From positions 79,841,816 to 79,905,815 of the forward strand of contig CM072801.1 of the NCBI GenBank assembly GCA_037013495.1: 64,000 nt of DNA, in the 5' to 3' direction. This stretch comes from Hippophae tibetana (Eukaryota; Streptophyta; Magnoliopsida; Rosales; Elaeagnaceae). Numbering within the stretch: position 1 is the first letter of the stretch; every line of letters begins with the position of its first letter. Shown here one piece after another: positions 48,264 through 60,600 of this stretch. Below the pieces are notes generated by a model. It was not told the origin of the DNA. It searched no databases and saw nothing but the letters and a program-made list of their open reading frames with translations. A program made the position numbers and the translations under genes.

Positions 48264-51200
48264 TCTTCCTATCTTTTTCTTGTTACTTTATTTATGTGTT
48301 TAATTTATCTTTTTTCTTCTAAAAAACAAGAGAGCTGTTGCAATTCACTGTTTCGAAAAAATAACTAATAATTTGGGTTGAAGCTTTAAAATGTCATAAC
48401 TTTCAATTCATGCATGCAAACGACTATTATAATAAATCAATTCGAAGCTCGTTTTGATTACTACAAAGACAACCTGGTATGATTTCATTTCTCCTTGTGT
48501 CTGAACCCAAGTTTATTTATTTACCCTATTTTCATACTTCTAAAGGTTTGGTCGTATCATATGGACTTGTTTTTGGTTCTTGTTCCTTAGGCTTCAATTG
48601 CGATCATCTTAACCACATTCATGGTTATTCAATCGTTCCTACTTGTGGGAGTTCGTATAGTCCCAGGTTCTTCACCTAAAGGATAAAAGTCACATGGAAG
48701 CATAGCCATGGTTTCTAAAAATAGGTTCTCTACATGCTTATATCCGTTTTCTAATGTTATATTTTTACAAAACATCATTATTTGATTCTTTATTGTGTTT
48801 TTGAGTCATAAATCACCTAAAATAGAAGGAATTTTCACCCTAAAGTTTTGCATTTTCTTTAAATATTTTTGTCGTTGCTTTTGTCATTGGTTTTATTTTC
48901 GCATTTTTCATTGAATTCTTCCTATCTTTTTCTTGTTACTTTATTTATGTGTTTAATTTATCTTTTTTCTTCTAAAAAACAAGGGAGTTGTTGCAATTCA
49001 CTGTTTCGAAAAAATAACTAATAATTTGGGTTGAAGCTTTAAACTGTCATAACTTTCAATTCATGCATCCAAATGACTATTATAATAAATCAAATCGAAG
49101 CTCGTTTCGATTACTACAAAGACAACCTAGCATGATTTGATTTCTCCTTGTGTCTAAATCCAAGTTCATTTATTTACCATATTTTCATACGTCTAAAAGT
49201 TTGGTCGTATCATATGGACTTGTTTTTGGTTCTTGTTCCTTAGGCTTCAATTACGATCATCTTAACCACATTCATGGTTATTCAATCGTTCCTATTTGTG
49301 GGAGTTCGTATAGTCCCAGGTTCTTCGCCTAAAGGATATAATTCATATGGAATCATAGCCATGGTTTCTGAAAATAGGTTCTCTACATGCTTATATCCGT
49401 TTTCTAATGTTATATTTTTACACAACATCATTATTTGATTCTTTATTGTGTTTTTGAGTCATAAATCACTCAAAATAGAAGGAATTTTCACCCATCAAGT
49501 CTTGCATTTTCTTTAATTATTTTTGTCGTTGCTTTTGTCATTGGATTTATTTTCGCATTTTTTTTGAATTCTTCCTATCTTATTCTTGTTACTTTACTTA
49601 TGTGTTTCATTTATCTTTTTTCTTCTAAAAAACAAGAGAGTTGTTGCAATTCACTATTTCGAAAAAATAACTAATAATTTGGGTTGAAGCTTTAAAATGT
49701 CATAACTTTCAATTCATGCATCCAAACGACAACTATAATAAATCAAATGGAAGCTCGTTTCGATTACTACAAAGACATACTAGGATGATTTCATTTCTCC
49801 TTACGTCTGAACCCAAGTTTATTTATTTACCCTATTTACATACGTCTAAAAGTTTGGTCGTATCATTTGGACTTGTTTGTGGTTCTTGTTCCTTAGGCTT
49901 CAATTACGATCATCTTAACCACATTCATGGTTATTCGATCGTTCCTATTTGTGGGAGTTCGTATAGTCCCAGGTTCTTCGCCTAAAGGATATAAGTCATT
50001 TGGAATCATAGCCATGGTTTCTGAAAATAGGTTCTCTACATGCTTATATCCGTTTTCTAATTTTATATTTTTACAAAACATAATTATTTGATTGTTTATT
50101 GTATTTTTGAGTCATAAATCACTCAAAATAGAATGAATTTTCACCCTAAAGTCTTGCATTTTCTTTAAATATTTTTGTCGTTGCTTTTGTCATTGGATTT
50201 ATTTTCGCATTTTTCATTGAATTCTTCCTATCTTTTTCTTGTTACTTTATTTATGTGTTTAATTTATCTTTTTTCTTCTAAAAAACAAGAGAGCTGTTGC
50301 AATTCACTGTTTTGAAAAAATAACTAATAATTTGGGTTGAAGCTTTAAAATGTCATAACTTTCAATTCATGCATGCAAACGACTATTATAATAAATCAAT
50401 TCGAAGCTCGTTTTGATTACTACAAAGACAACCTGGTATGATTTCATTTCTCCTTGTGTCTGAACCCACGTTTATTTATTTACCCTATTTTCATACTTCT
50501 AAAGGTTTGGTCGTATCATATGGACTTGTTTTTGGTTCTTGTTCCTTAGGCTTCAATTACGATCATCTTAACCACATTCATGGTTATTCAATCGTTCCTA
50601 TTTGTGGGAGTTCGTATAGTCCCAGGTTCTTCGCCTAAAGGATAAAAGTCACATGGAAGCATAGCCATGGTTTCTAAAAATAGGTTCTCTACATGCTTAT
50701 ATCCGTTTTCTAATGTTATATTTTTACAAAACACCATTATTTGATTCTTTATTGTGTTTTTGAGTCATAAATCACCTAAAATAGAAGGAATTTTCCCCAT
50801 CAAGTCTTCCATTTTTTTGAATATTTTTGTCGTTGTTTTCGTCATTGGTTTTATTTTCGCATTTTTTTTTAATTCTTCCTATCTTTTTCTTATTTCTTTA
50901 TTTATGTGTTTCATTTATCTTTTTTCTTCTAAAAAACAAGAGAGTTGTTGCAATTCACTATTTCGAAAAAATAACTAATAATTTGGGTTGAAGCTTTAAA
51001 ATGTCATAACTTTCAATTCATGCATCCAAACGACAACTATAATAAATCAAATGGAAGCTCGTTTCGATTACTACAAAGACAACCTAGGATGATTTCATTT
51101 CTCCTTGCGTCTGAACCCAAGTTTATTTATTTACCCTATTTACATACGTCTAAAAGTTTTGTCGTATCATTTGGACTTGTTTTTGGTTCTTGTTCCTTAG

Positions 51201-54110
51201 GCTTCAATTACGATTATCTCAACCACATTCATGGGTATTCAATCGTTCCTATTTGTTGGAGTTCCTGTAGTCCCAGCTTCTTTGCCTAAAGGATATAAGT
51301 CATATGGAATCATAGGGATGGTTTCTGAATATATGTTCACTACATGCTTCTATACGTTTTCTAATGTTTTATTTTTACAAAACATCATTATTTGATTGTT
51401 TATTGTGTTTTTGAGTCATAAATGACTCAAAATAGAAGGAATTTTCATCCTCAAGTCTTGCATTTTCTTTGAATATTTTTGTCGTTGTTTTCGTCATTGG
51501 TTTTATTTTCGCATTTTTCATTGAATACTTCCTATCTTTTTCTTGTTATTTTATTTATGTGGTTAATTTATCTTTTTTCTTCTAAAAAACAAGAGAGTTG
51601 TTGCAATTCACTGTTTCGAAAAAATAACTAATAATATGGGTTGAAGCTTTAAACTGTCATAACTTTTAATTCATTCATCCAAACGACAATTATAATAAAT
51701 CAAATCGAAGCTCGTTTCGATTACTACAAAGACAACCTAGCATGATTTCATTTCTCCTAGTGTCTGAACCGAAGTTTATTTATTTACCCTATTTACATAC
51801 GTCTAAAAGTTTGGTCGTATCATATGGACTTGTTGTTGGTTCTTGTTCCTAAGGCTTCAATTACGATCATCTTAACCACATTCATGGGTATTCAATCGTT
51901 CCTATTTGTTGGAGTTCCTGTAGTCCCAGCTTCTTTGCCTAAAGGATATAAGTCATATGGAATCATAGGGATGGTTTCTGAATATATGTTCACTACATGC
52001 ATCTATACGTTTTCTAATGTTTTATTTTTACAATACATCATTATTTGATTGTTTATTGTGTTTTTGTGTCATAAATCCCCTAAAATAGAAGGAATTTTCC
52101 CCATCAAGTCTTGCATTTTCTTTGAATATTTTTGTCGTTGTTTTCGTCATTGTTTTTATTTTCGCATTTTTCTTTGAATTCTTCGTATCTTTTTCTTTTT
52201 ATTTTAATTATGTGTTTAATTTATCTTTGTTCTTCTAAAAAAAAAAGTTTTTGCAATTCACTGTTTCGAAAAAATAACTAATAATTTGGGTTGAAGCTTT
52301 AAAATGTCATAACTTTCAATTCATGCATCCAAACGACTATTATAATAAATCAAATCGAAGCTCGTTTCGTTTACTACAAATACAACCTATCATTATTTCA
52401 TTTCTCCTTATGTCTGAGCACAAGCTTCTTTATTTACCCTATTTACATACGTCTAAAAGGTTGGTCGTATCATATGGACTTGTTGTTGGTTCTTGTTCCT
52501 AAGGCTTCAATTACGATCATCTTAACCACATTCATGGTTATTCAATCGTTCCTATTTGTGGGAGTTCGTATAGTCCCAGGTTCTTTGCCTAAAGGATATA
52601 AGTCATATGGAAGCATAGCCATGGTTTCGGAAAATAGGTGCTCTACATGCTTATATCCGTTATCTAATGTTATATTTTTACAATACATCATTATTTGATT
52701 GTTTATTGTGTTTTTGAGTCATAAATCCCCTAAAATAGAAGGAATTTTCCCCATCAAGTCTTGCATTTTCTTTGAATATTTTTGTCGTTGTTTTCGTCAT
52801 TGTTTTTATTTTCGCATTTTTCTTTGAATTCTTCGTATCTTTTTCTTTTTATTTTATTTATGTGTTTAATTTATCTTTGTTCTTCTAAAAAAAAAAGTTT
52901 TTGCAATTCACTGTTTCGAAAAAATAACTAATAATTTGGGTTGAAGCTTTAAAATGTCATAACTTTCAATTCATGCATCCAAACGACTATTATAATAAAT
53001 CAAATCGAAGCTCGTTTCGTTTACTACAAAGACAACCTAGCATTATTTCATTTCTCCTTATGTCTGAGCACAAGTTTCTTTATTTACCCTATTTACATAC
53101 GTCTAAAAGTTTGGTCGTATCATATGGGCTTATTTTTGGTTCTTCTTCCTTAGGCTTCAATTACGATCATCTTAACCACATTCATGGTTATTCAATCGTT
53201 CCTATTTGTGGGAGTTCGTACAGTCCCAGGTTCTTCGCCAAACGGATATAAGTCATATGGAAGCATAGCCATGGTTTGTGAAAATAGGTTCTCTACATGC
53301 TTATATCCGTTTTCTAATGTTATATGTTTTTAAAACATAATTATTTGATTGTTTATTGTATTTTTGAGTCATAAATCACTCAAAATAGAAGGAATTTTCA
53401 CCCTAAAGTTTTTCATTTTCTTTAAATATTTTTGTCGTTGTTTTCGTCATAGTTTTTATTTTCGCATTTTTCGTTGAATTCTTCCTATCTTTTTCTTCAT
53501 ACTTTATTTATGTGGTTAATTCATCTTTTTTCTTCTAAAAAACAAGAGAGTTGTTGCAATTCACTGTTTCGAAAAAATAACTAATAATATGGGTTGAAGC
53601 TTTAAACTGTCATAACTTTTAATTCATGCATCCAAACGACAATTATAATAAATCAAATCGAAGCTCGTTTCGATTACTACAAAGACAACCTAGCATGATT
53701 TCATTTCTCCTTGTGTCTGAACCCAAGTTTATTTATTTATCCTATTTACATACGTCTAAAAGTTTGGTCGTATCATATGGACTAGTTGTTGGTTCTTGTT
53801 CCTTAGGCTTCAATTACGATCATCTTAACCACATTCATGGTTATTCAATCGTTCCTATTTGTGGGAGTTCGTATAGTCCCAGGTTCTTCGCCTAAAGGAT
53901 ATAAGTCATATGGAAGCATAGCCACGGTTTCGGAAAATAGGTTCTCTACATGCTTATATCCGTTATCTAATGTTATATTTTTACAAAACATCATTATTTG
54001 ATTGTTTATTGTGCTTTGAGTCATAAATCACCTAAAATAGAAGGAATTTTCCCCATCAAGTCTTGCATTTTCTTTAAATATTTTTGTCGTTCCTTTTGTC
54101 ATTGGATTTA
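48264..54110 (+). repeat. Higher-order block C, copy 2 (9 monomers)
   Basis: Second, longer copy of block C, overlapping the first unit of block D. Shared rare features include AGACATACTAGG at about 44,561 and 49,775, GTTTGTGG at about 44,662 and 49,876, and CTAGTGTC(T)GAACCGAAG. Private to this copy: CAATTGCGATC near 48,595 and CCTACTTGTGGG near 48,638. Confidence 0.9.
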
Positions 54111-57100
54111 TTTTCGCATTTTTTTGAATTCTTCCTATCTTTTTCTTGTTACTTTACTTATATGTTTAATTTATCTTTTTTCTTCTAAAAAACAAGAGAA
54201 TTGTTGCAATTCACTGTTTCGAAAAAATAACTAAAAATTTGGGTTGAAGCTTTAAAATGTCATAACTTTCAATTCATGCATATAAACAACAACTATAATA
54301 AATCAAATGGAATCTCGTTTCGATTACTACAAAGACAACCTAGGATGATTTCATTTCTCCTTGCGTCTGAACCCAAGTTTATTTATTTACCCTATTTACA
54401 TACGTCTAAAAGTTTGGTCGTATCATTTGGACTTATTTTTGGTTCTTGTTCCTTAGGCTTCAATTACGATCATCTTAACCACATTCATGGTTATTCAATC
54501 GTTCCCATTTGTGGGAGTTCGTATAGTCCCAGGTTCTTCGCCTGAAGGATATAAGTCATATGTAATCATAGCCATGGTTTCTGAAAATAGGTTCTCTACA
54601 TGCTTATATCCGTTTTCTAATGTTATATTTTTTCAAAACATAATTATTTGATTGTTTATTGTATTTTTGAGTCATAAATCACACAAAATAGAATGAATTT
54701 TCACCCTAAAGTCTTGCATTTTCTTTAAATATTTTTGTCGTTGCTTTTGTCATTGGTTTTATTTTCGCATTTTTCATTGAATTCTTCCTATCTTTTTCTT
54801 GTTACTTTATTTATGTGTTTAATTTATCTTTTTTCTTCTAAAAAACAAGGGAGTTGTTGCAATTCACTGTTTCAAAAAAATAACTAATAATTTGGGTTGA
54901 AGCTTTAAACTGTCATAACTTTCAATTGATGCATCCAAACGACTATTATAATAAATCAAATCGAAGCTCGTTTCGATTACTGCAAAGACAACCTGGTATG
55001 ATTTCATTTCTCCTTGTGTCTGAACCAAAGTTTATTTATTTACCCTATTTTCATACGTCTAAAGGTTTGGTCGTATCATATGGACTTGTTTTAGGTTCTT
55101 GTTCCTTAGGCTTCAATTACGATCATCTTAACCACATTCATGGTTATTCAATCGTTCCTATTTGTTGGAGTTCGTATAGTCCCAGGTTCTTCGCCTAAAG
55201 GATATAAGTCATTTGGAATCATAGCCATGGTTTCTGAAAATAGGTTCTCTACATGCTTATATCCGTTTTCTAATTTTATATTTTTACAAAACATAATTAT
55301 TTGATTGTTTATTGTATTTTTGAGTCATAAATCACTCAAAATAGAATGAATTTTCACCCTAAAGTCTTGCATTTTCTTTAAATATTTTTGTCGTTGCTTT
55401 TGTCATTGGTTTTATTTTCGCATTTTTCATTGAATTCTTCCTATCTTTTTCTTGTTACTTTATTTATGTGTTTAATTTATCTTTTTTCTTCTAAAAAACA
55501 AGGGAGTTGTTGCAATTCACTGTTTCGAACAAATAACTAATAATTTGGGTTGAAGCTTTAAACTGTCATAACTTTCAATTCATGCATGCAAACGACTATT
55601 ATAATAAATCAATTCGAAGCTCGTTTTGATTACTACAAAGACAACCTGGTATGATTTCATTTCTCCTTGTGTCTGAACCCAAGTTTATTTATTTACCCTA
55701 TTTTCATACTTCTAAAGGTTTGGTCGTATCATATGGACTTGTTTTTGGTTCTTGTTGCTTAGGCTTCAATTACGATCATCTTAACCACATTCATGGTTAT
55801 TCAATCGTTCCTATTTGTGCGAGTTCGTATAGTCCCAGGTTCTTCGCCTAAAGGATATAATTCATATGGAAGCATAGCCATGGTTTCTGAAAATAGGTTC
55901 TCTACATGCTTATATCCGTTTTCTAATGTTATATTTTTTCAAAACATAATTATTTGTTTTCTATTGTATTTTTGAGTCATAAATCACCTAAAATAGAAGG
56001 AATTTTCACCCTAAAGTTTTGCATTTTCTTTAAATATTTTTGTCGTTGCTTTTGTCATTGGTTTTATTTTCGCATTTTTCATTGAATTCTTCCTATCTTT
56101 TTCTTGTTACTTTATTTATGTGTTTAATTTATCTTTTTTCTTCTAAAAAACAAGGGAGTTGTTGCAATTCACTGTTTCGAAAAAATAACTAATAATTTGG
56201 GTTGAAGCTTTAAACTGTCATAACTTTCAATTCATGCATCCAAATGACTATTATAATAAATCAAATCGAAGCTCGTTTCGATTACTACAAAGACAACCTA
56301 GCATGATTTGATTTCTCCTTGTGTCTGAATCCAAGTTTATTTATTTACCATATTTTCATACGTCTAAAAGTTTGGTCGTATCATATGGACTTGTTTTAGG
56401 TTCTTGTTCCTTAGGCTTCAATTACGATCATCTTAACCACATTCATGGTTATTCAATCGTTCCTATTTGTGCGAGTTCGTATAGTCCCAGGTTCTTCGCC
56501 TAAAGGATATAATTCATATGGAATCATAGCCACGGTTTCTGAAAATAGGTTCTCTACATGCTTATATCCATTTTCTAATGTTATATTTTTACACAACATC
56601 ATTATTTGATTCTTTATTGTGTTTTTGAGTCATAAATCACTCAAAATAGAAGGAATTTTCACCCATCAAGTCTTGCATTTTCTTTAATTATTTTTGTCGT
56701 TGCTTTTGTCATTGGATTTATTTTCGCATTTTTTTGAATTCTTCCTATCTTATTCTTGTTACTTTACTTATGTGTTTCATTTATCTTTTTTCTTCTAAAA
56801 AACAAGAGAGTTATTGCAACTCACTATTTCGAAAAAAAAACTAATAATTTGGGTTGAAGCTTTAAAATGTCATAACTTTCAATTCATGCATCCAAACGAC
56901 AACTATAATATATCAAATGGAAACTCGTTTCGATTACTACAAAGACAACCTAGGATGATTTCATTTCTCCTTGCGTCTGAACCCAAGTTTATTTATTTAC
57001 CCTATTTACATACGTCTAAAAGTTTGGTCGTATCATTTGGACTTGTTTTTGGTTCTTGTTCCTTAGGCTTCAATTATGATCATCTTAACCACATTCATGG

Positions 57101-57661
57101 TTATTCGATCGTTCCTATTTGTGGGAGTTCGTATAGTCCCAGGTTCTTCGCCTAAAGGATATAAGTCATTTGGAATCATAGCCATGGTTTCTGAAAATAG
57201 GTTCTCTACATGCTTATATCCGTTTTCTAATTTTATATTTTTACAAAACATAATTATTTGATTGTTTATTGTATTTTTGAGTCATAAATCACTCAAAATA
57301 GAATGAATTTTCACCCTAAAGTCTTGCATTTTCTTTAAATATTTTTGTCGTTGCTTTTGTCATTGGATTAATTTACGCATTTTTCATTGAATTCTTCCTA
57401 TCTTTTTCTTGTTACTTTATTTATGTGTTTAATTTATCTTTTTTCTTCTAAAAAACAAGAGAGCTGTTGCAATTCACTGTTTCGAAAAAATAACTAATAA
57501 TTTGGGTTGATGCTTTAAAATGTCATAACTTTCAATTCATGCATGCAAACGACTATTATAATAAATCAAATCGAAGCTCGTTTTGATTACTACAAAGACA
57601 ACCTGGTATGATTTCATTTCTCCTTGTGTCTGAACCCATGTTTATTTATTTACCCTATTTA
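49186..57661 (+). repeat. Higher-order block D, copy 1 (13 monomers, 8476 bp)
   Basis: From 49,186 the sequence matches 57,662 onward at a constant offset of 8476. Just upstream the two diverge (ATTTTCATAC before 49,186 against ATTTACATAC before 57,662; further left CATCCAAATGAC against CATGCAAACGAC). The constant offset over 6.3 kb means no net indel. The block ends where the next copy starts. Confidence 0.95.
50892..51544 (+). repeat. Monomer present in block C copy 2 but absent from copy 1
   Basis: Exactly 653 bp. Its boundaries fall in the CTTCCTATCTTTTTCTT stretch common to all monomers, as expected for exchange between out-of-register homologous units. The same unit is retained in the block D second copy (59,368-60,020). 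Confidence 0.88.
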
Positions 57662-60600
57662 CATACGTCTAAAAGTTTGGTCGTATCATATGGACTTGTT
57701 TTTGGTTCTTGTTCCTTAGGCTTCAATTACGATCATCTTAACCACATTCATGGTTATTCAATCGTTCCTATTTGTGGGAGTTCGTATAGTCCCAGGTTCT
57801 TCGCCTAAAGGATATAATTCATATGGAATCATAGCCATGGTTTCTGAAAATAGGTTCTCTACATGCTTATATCCGTTTTCTAATGTTATATTTTTACACA
57901 ACATCATTATTTGATTCTTTATTGTGTTTTTGAGTCATAAATCACTCAAAATAGAAGGAATTTTCACCCATCAAGTCTTGCATTTTCTTTAATTATTTTT
58001 GTCGTTGCTTTTGTCATTGGATTTATTTTCGCATTTTTTTTGAATTCTTCCTATCTTATTCTTGTTACTTTACTTATGTGTTTCATTTATCTTTTTTCTT
58101 CTAAAAAACAAGAGAGTTGTTGCAATTCACTATTTCGAAAAAATAACTAATAATTTGGGTTGAAGCTTTAAAATGTCATAACTTTCAATTCATGCATCCA
58201 AACGACAACTATAATAAATCAAATGGAAGCTCGTTTCGATTACTACAAAGACATACTAGGATGATTTCATTTCTCCTTACGTCTGAACCCAAGTTTATTT
58301 ATTTACTCTATTTACATACGTCTAAAAGTTTGGTCGTATCATTTGGACTTGTTTGTGGTTCTTGTTCCTTAGGCTTCAATTACGATCATCTTAACCACAT
58401 TCATGGTTATTCGATCGTTCCTATTTGTGGGAGTTCGTATAGTCCCAGGTTCTTCGCCTAAAGGATATAAGTCATTTGGAATCATAGCCATGGTTTCTGA
58501 AAATAGGTTCTCTACATGCTTATATCCGTTTTCTAATTTTATATTTTTACAAAACATAATTATTTGATTGTTTATTGTATTTTTGAGTCATAAATCACTC
58601 AAAATAGAATGAATTTTCACCCTAAAGTCTTGCATTTTCTTTAAATATTTTTGTCGTTGCTTTTGTCATTGGATTTATTTTCGCATTTTTCATTGAATTC
58701 TTCCTATCTTTTTCTTGTTACTTTATTTATGTGTTTAATTTATCTTTTTTCTTCTAAAAAACAAGAGAGCTGTTGCAATTCACTGTTTCGAAAAAATAAC
58801 TAATAATTTGGGTTGAAGCTTTAAAATGTCATAACTTTCAATTCATGCATGCAAACGACTATTATAATAAATCAATTCGAAGCTCGTTTTGATTACTACA
58901 AAGACAACCTGGTATGATTTCATTTCTCCTTGTGTCTGAACCCACGTTTATTTATTTACCCTATTTTCATACTTCTAAAGGTTTGGTCGTATCATATGGA
59001 CTTGTTTTTGGTTCTTGTTCCTTAGGCTTCAATTACGATCATCTTAACCACATTCATGGTTATTCAATCGTTCCTATTTGTGGGAGTTCGTATAGTCCCA
59101 GGTTCTTCGCCTAAAGGATAAAAGTCACATGGAAGCATAGCCATGGTTTCTAAAAATAGGTTCTCTACATGCTTATATCCGTTTTCTAATGTTATATTTT
59201 TACAAAACACCATTATTTAATTCTTTATTGTGTTTTTGAGTCATAAATCACCTAAAATAGAAGGAATTTTCCCCATCAAGTCTTCCATTTTTTTGAATAT
59301 TTTTGTCGTTGTTTTCGTCATTGGTTTTATTTTCGCATTTTTTTTTAATTCTTCCTATCTTTTTCTTATTTCTTTATTTATGTGTTTCATTTATCTTTTT
59401 TCTTCTAAAAAACAAGAGAGTTGTTGCAATTCACTATTTCGAAAAAATAACTAATAATTTGGGTTGAAGCTTTAAAATGTCATAACTTTCAATTCATGCA
59501 TCCAAACGACAACTATAATAAATCAAATGGAAGCTCGTTTCGATTACTACAAAGACAACCTAGGATGATTTCATTTCTCCTTGCGTCTGAACCCAAGTTT
59601 ATTTATTTACCCTATTTACATACGTCTAAAAGTTTTGTCGTATCATTTGGACTTGTTTTTGGTTCTTGTTCCTTAGGCTTCAATTACGATTATCTCAACC
59701 ACATTCATGGGTATTCAATCGTTCCTATTTGTTGGAGTTCCTGTAGTCCCAGCTTCTTTGCCTAAAGGATATAAGTCATATGGAATCATAGGGATGGTTT
59801 CTGAATATATGTTCACTACATGCTTCTATACGTTTTCTAATGTTTTATTTTTACAAAACATCATTATTTGATTGTTTATTGTGTTTTTGAGTCATAAATG
59901 ACTCAAAATAGAAGGAATTTTCATCCTCAAGTCTTGCATTTTCTTTGAATATTTTTGTCGTTGTTTTCGTCATTGGTTTTATTTTCGCATTTTTCATTGA
60001 ATACTTCCTATCTTTTTCTTGTTATTTTATTTATGTGGTTAATTTATCTTTTTTCTTCTAAAAAACAAGAGAGTTGTTGCAATTCACTGTTTCGAAAAAA
60101 TAACTAATAATATGGGTTGAAGCTTTAAACTGTCATAACTTTTAATTCATTCATCCAAACGACAATTATAATAAATCAAATCGAAGCTCGTTTCGATTAC
60201 TACAAAGACAACCTAGCATGATTTCATTTCTCCTAGTGTCTGAACCGAAGTTTATTTATTTACCCTATTTACATACGTCTAAAAGTTTGGTCGTATCATA
60301 TGGACTTGTTGTTGGTTCTTGTTCCTAAGGCTTCAATTACGATCATCTTAACCACATTCATGGGTATTCAATCGTTCCTATTTGTTGGAGTTCCTGTAGT
60401 CCCAGCTTCTTTGCCTAAAGGATATAAGTCATATGGAATCATAGGGATGGTTTCTGAATATATGTTCACTACATGCATCTATACGTTTTCTAATGTTTTA
60501 TTTTTACAATACATCATTATTTGATTGTTTATTGTGTTTTTGTGTCATAAATCCCCTAAAATAGAAGGAATTTTCCCCATCAAGTCTTGCATTTTCTTTG

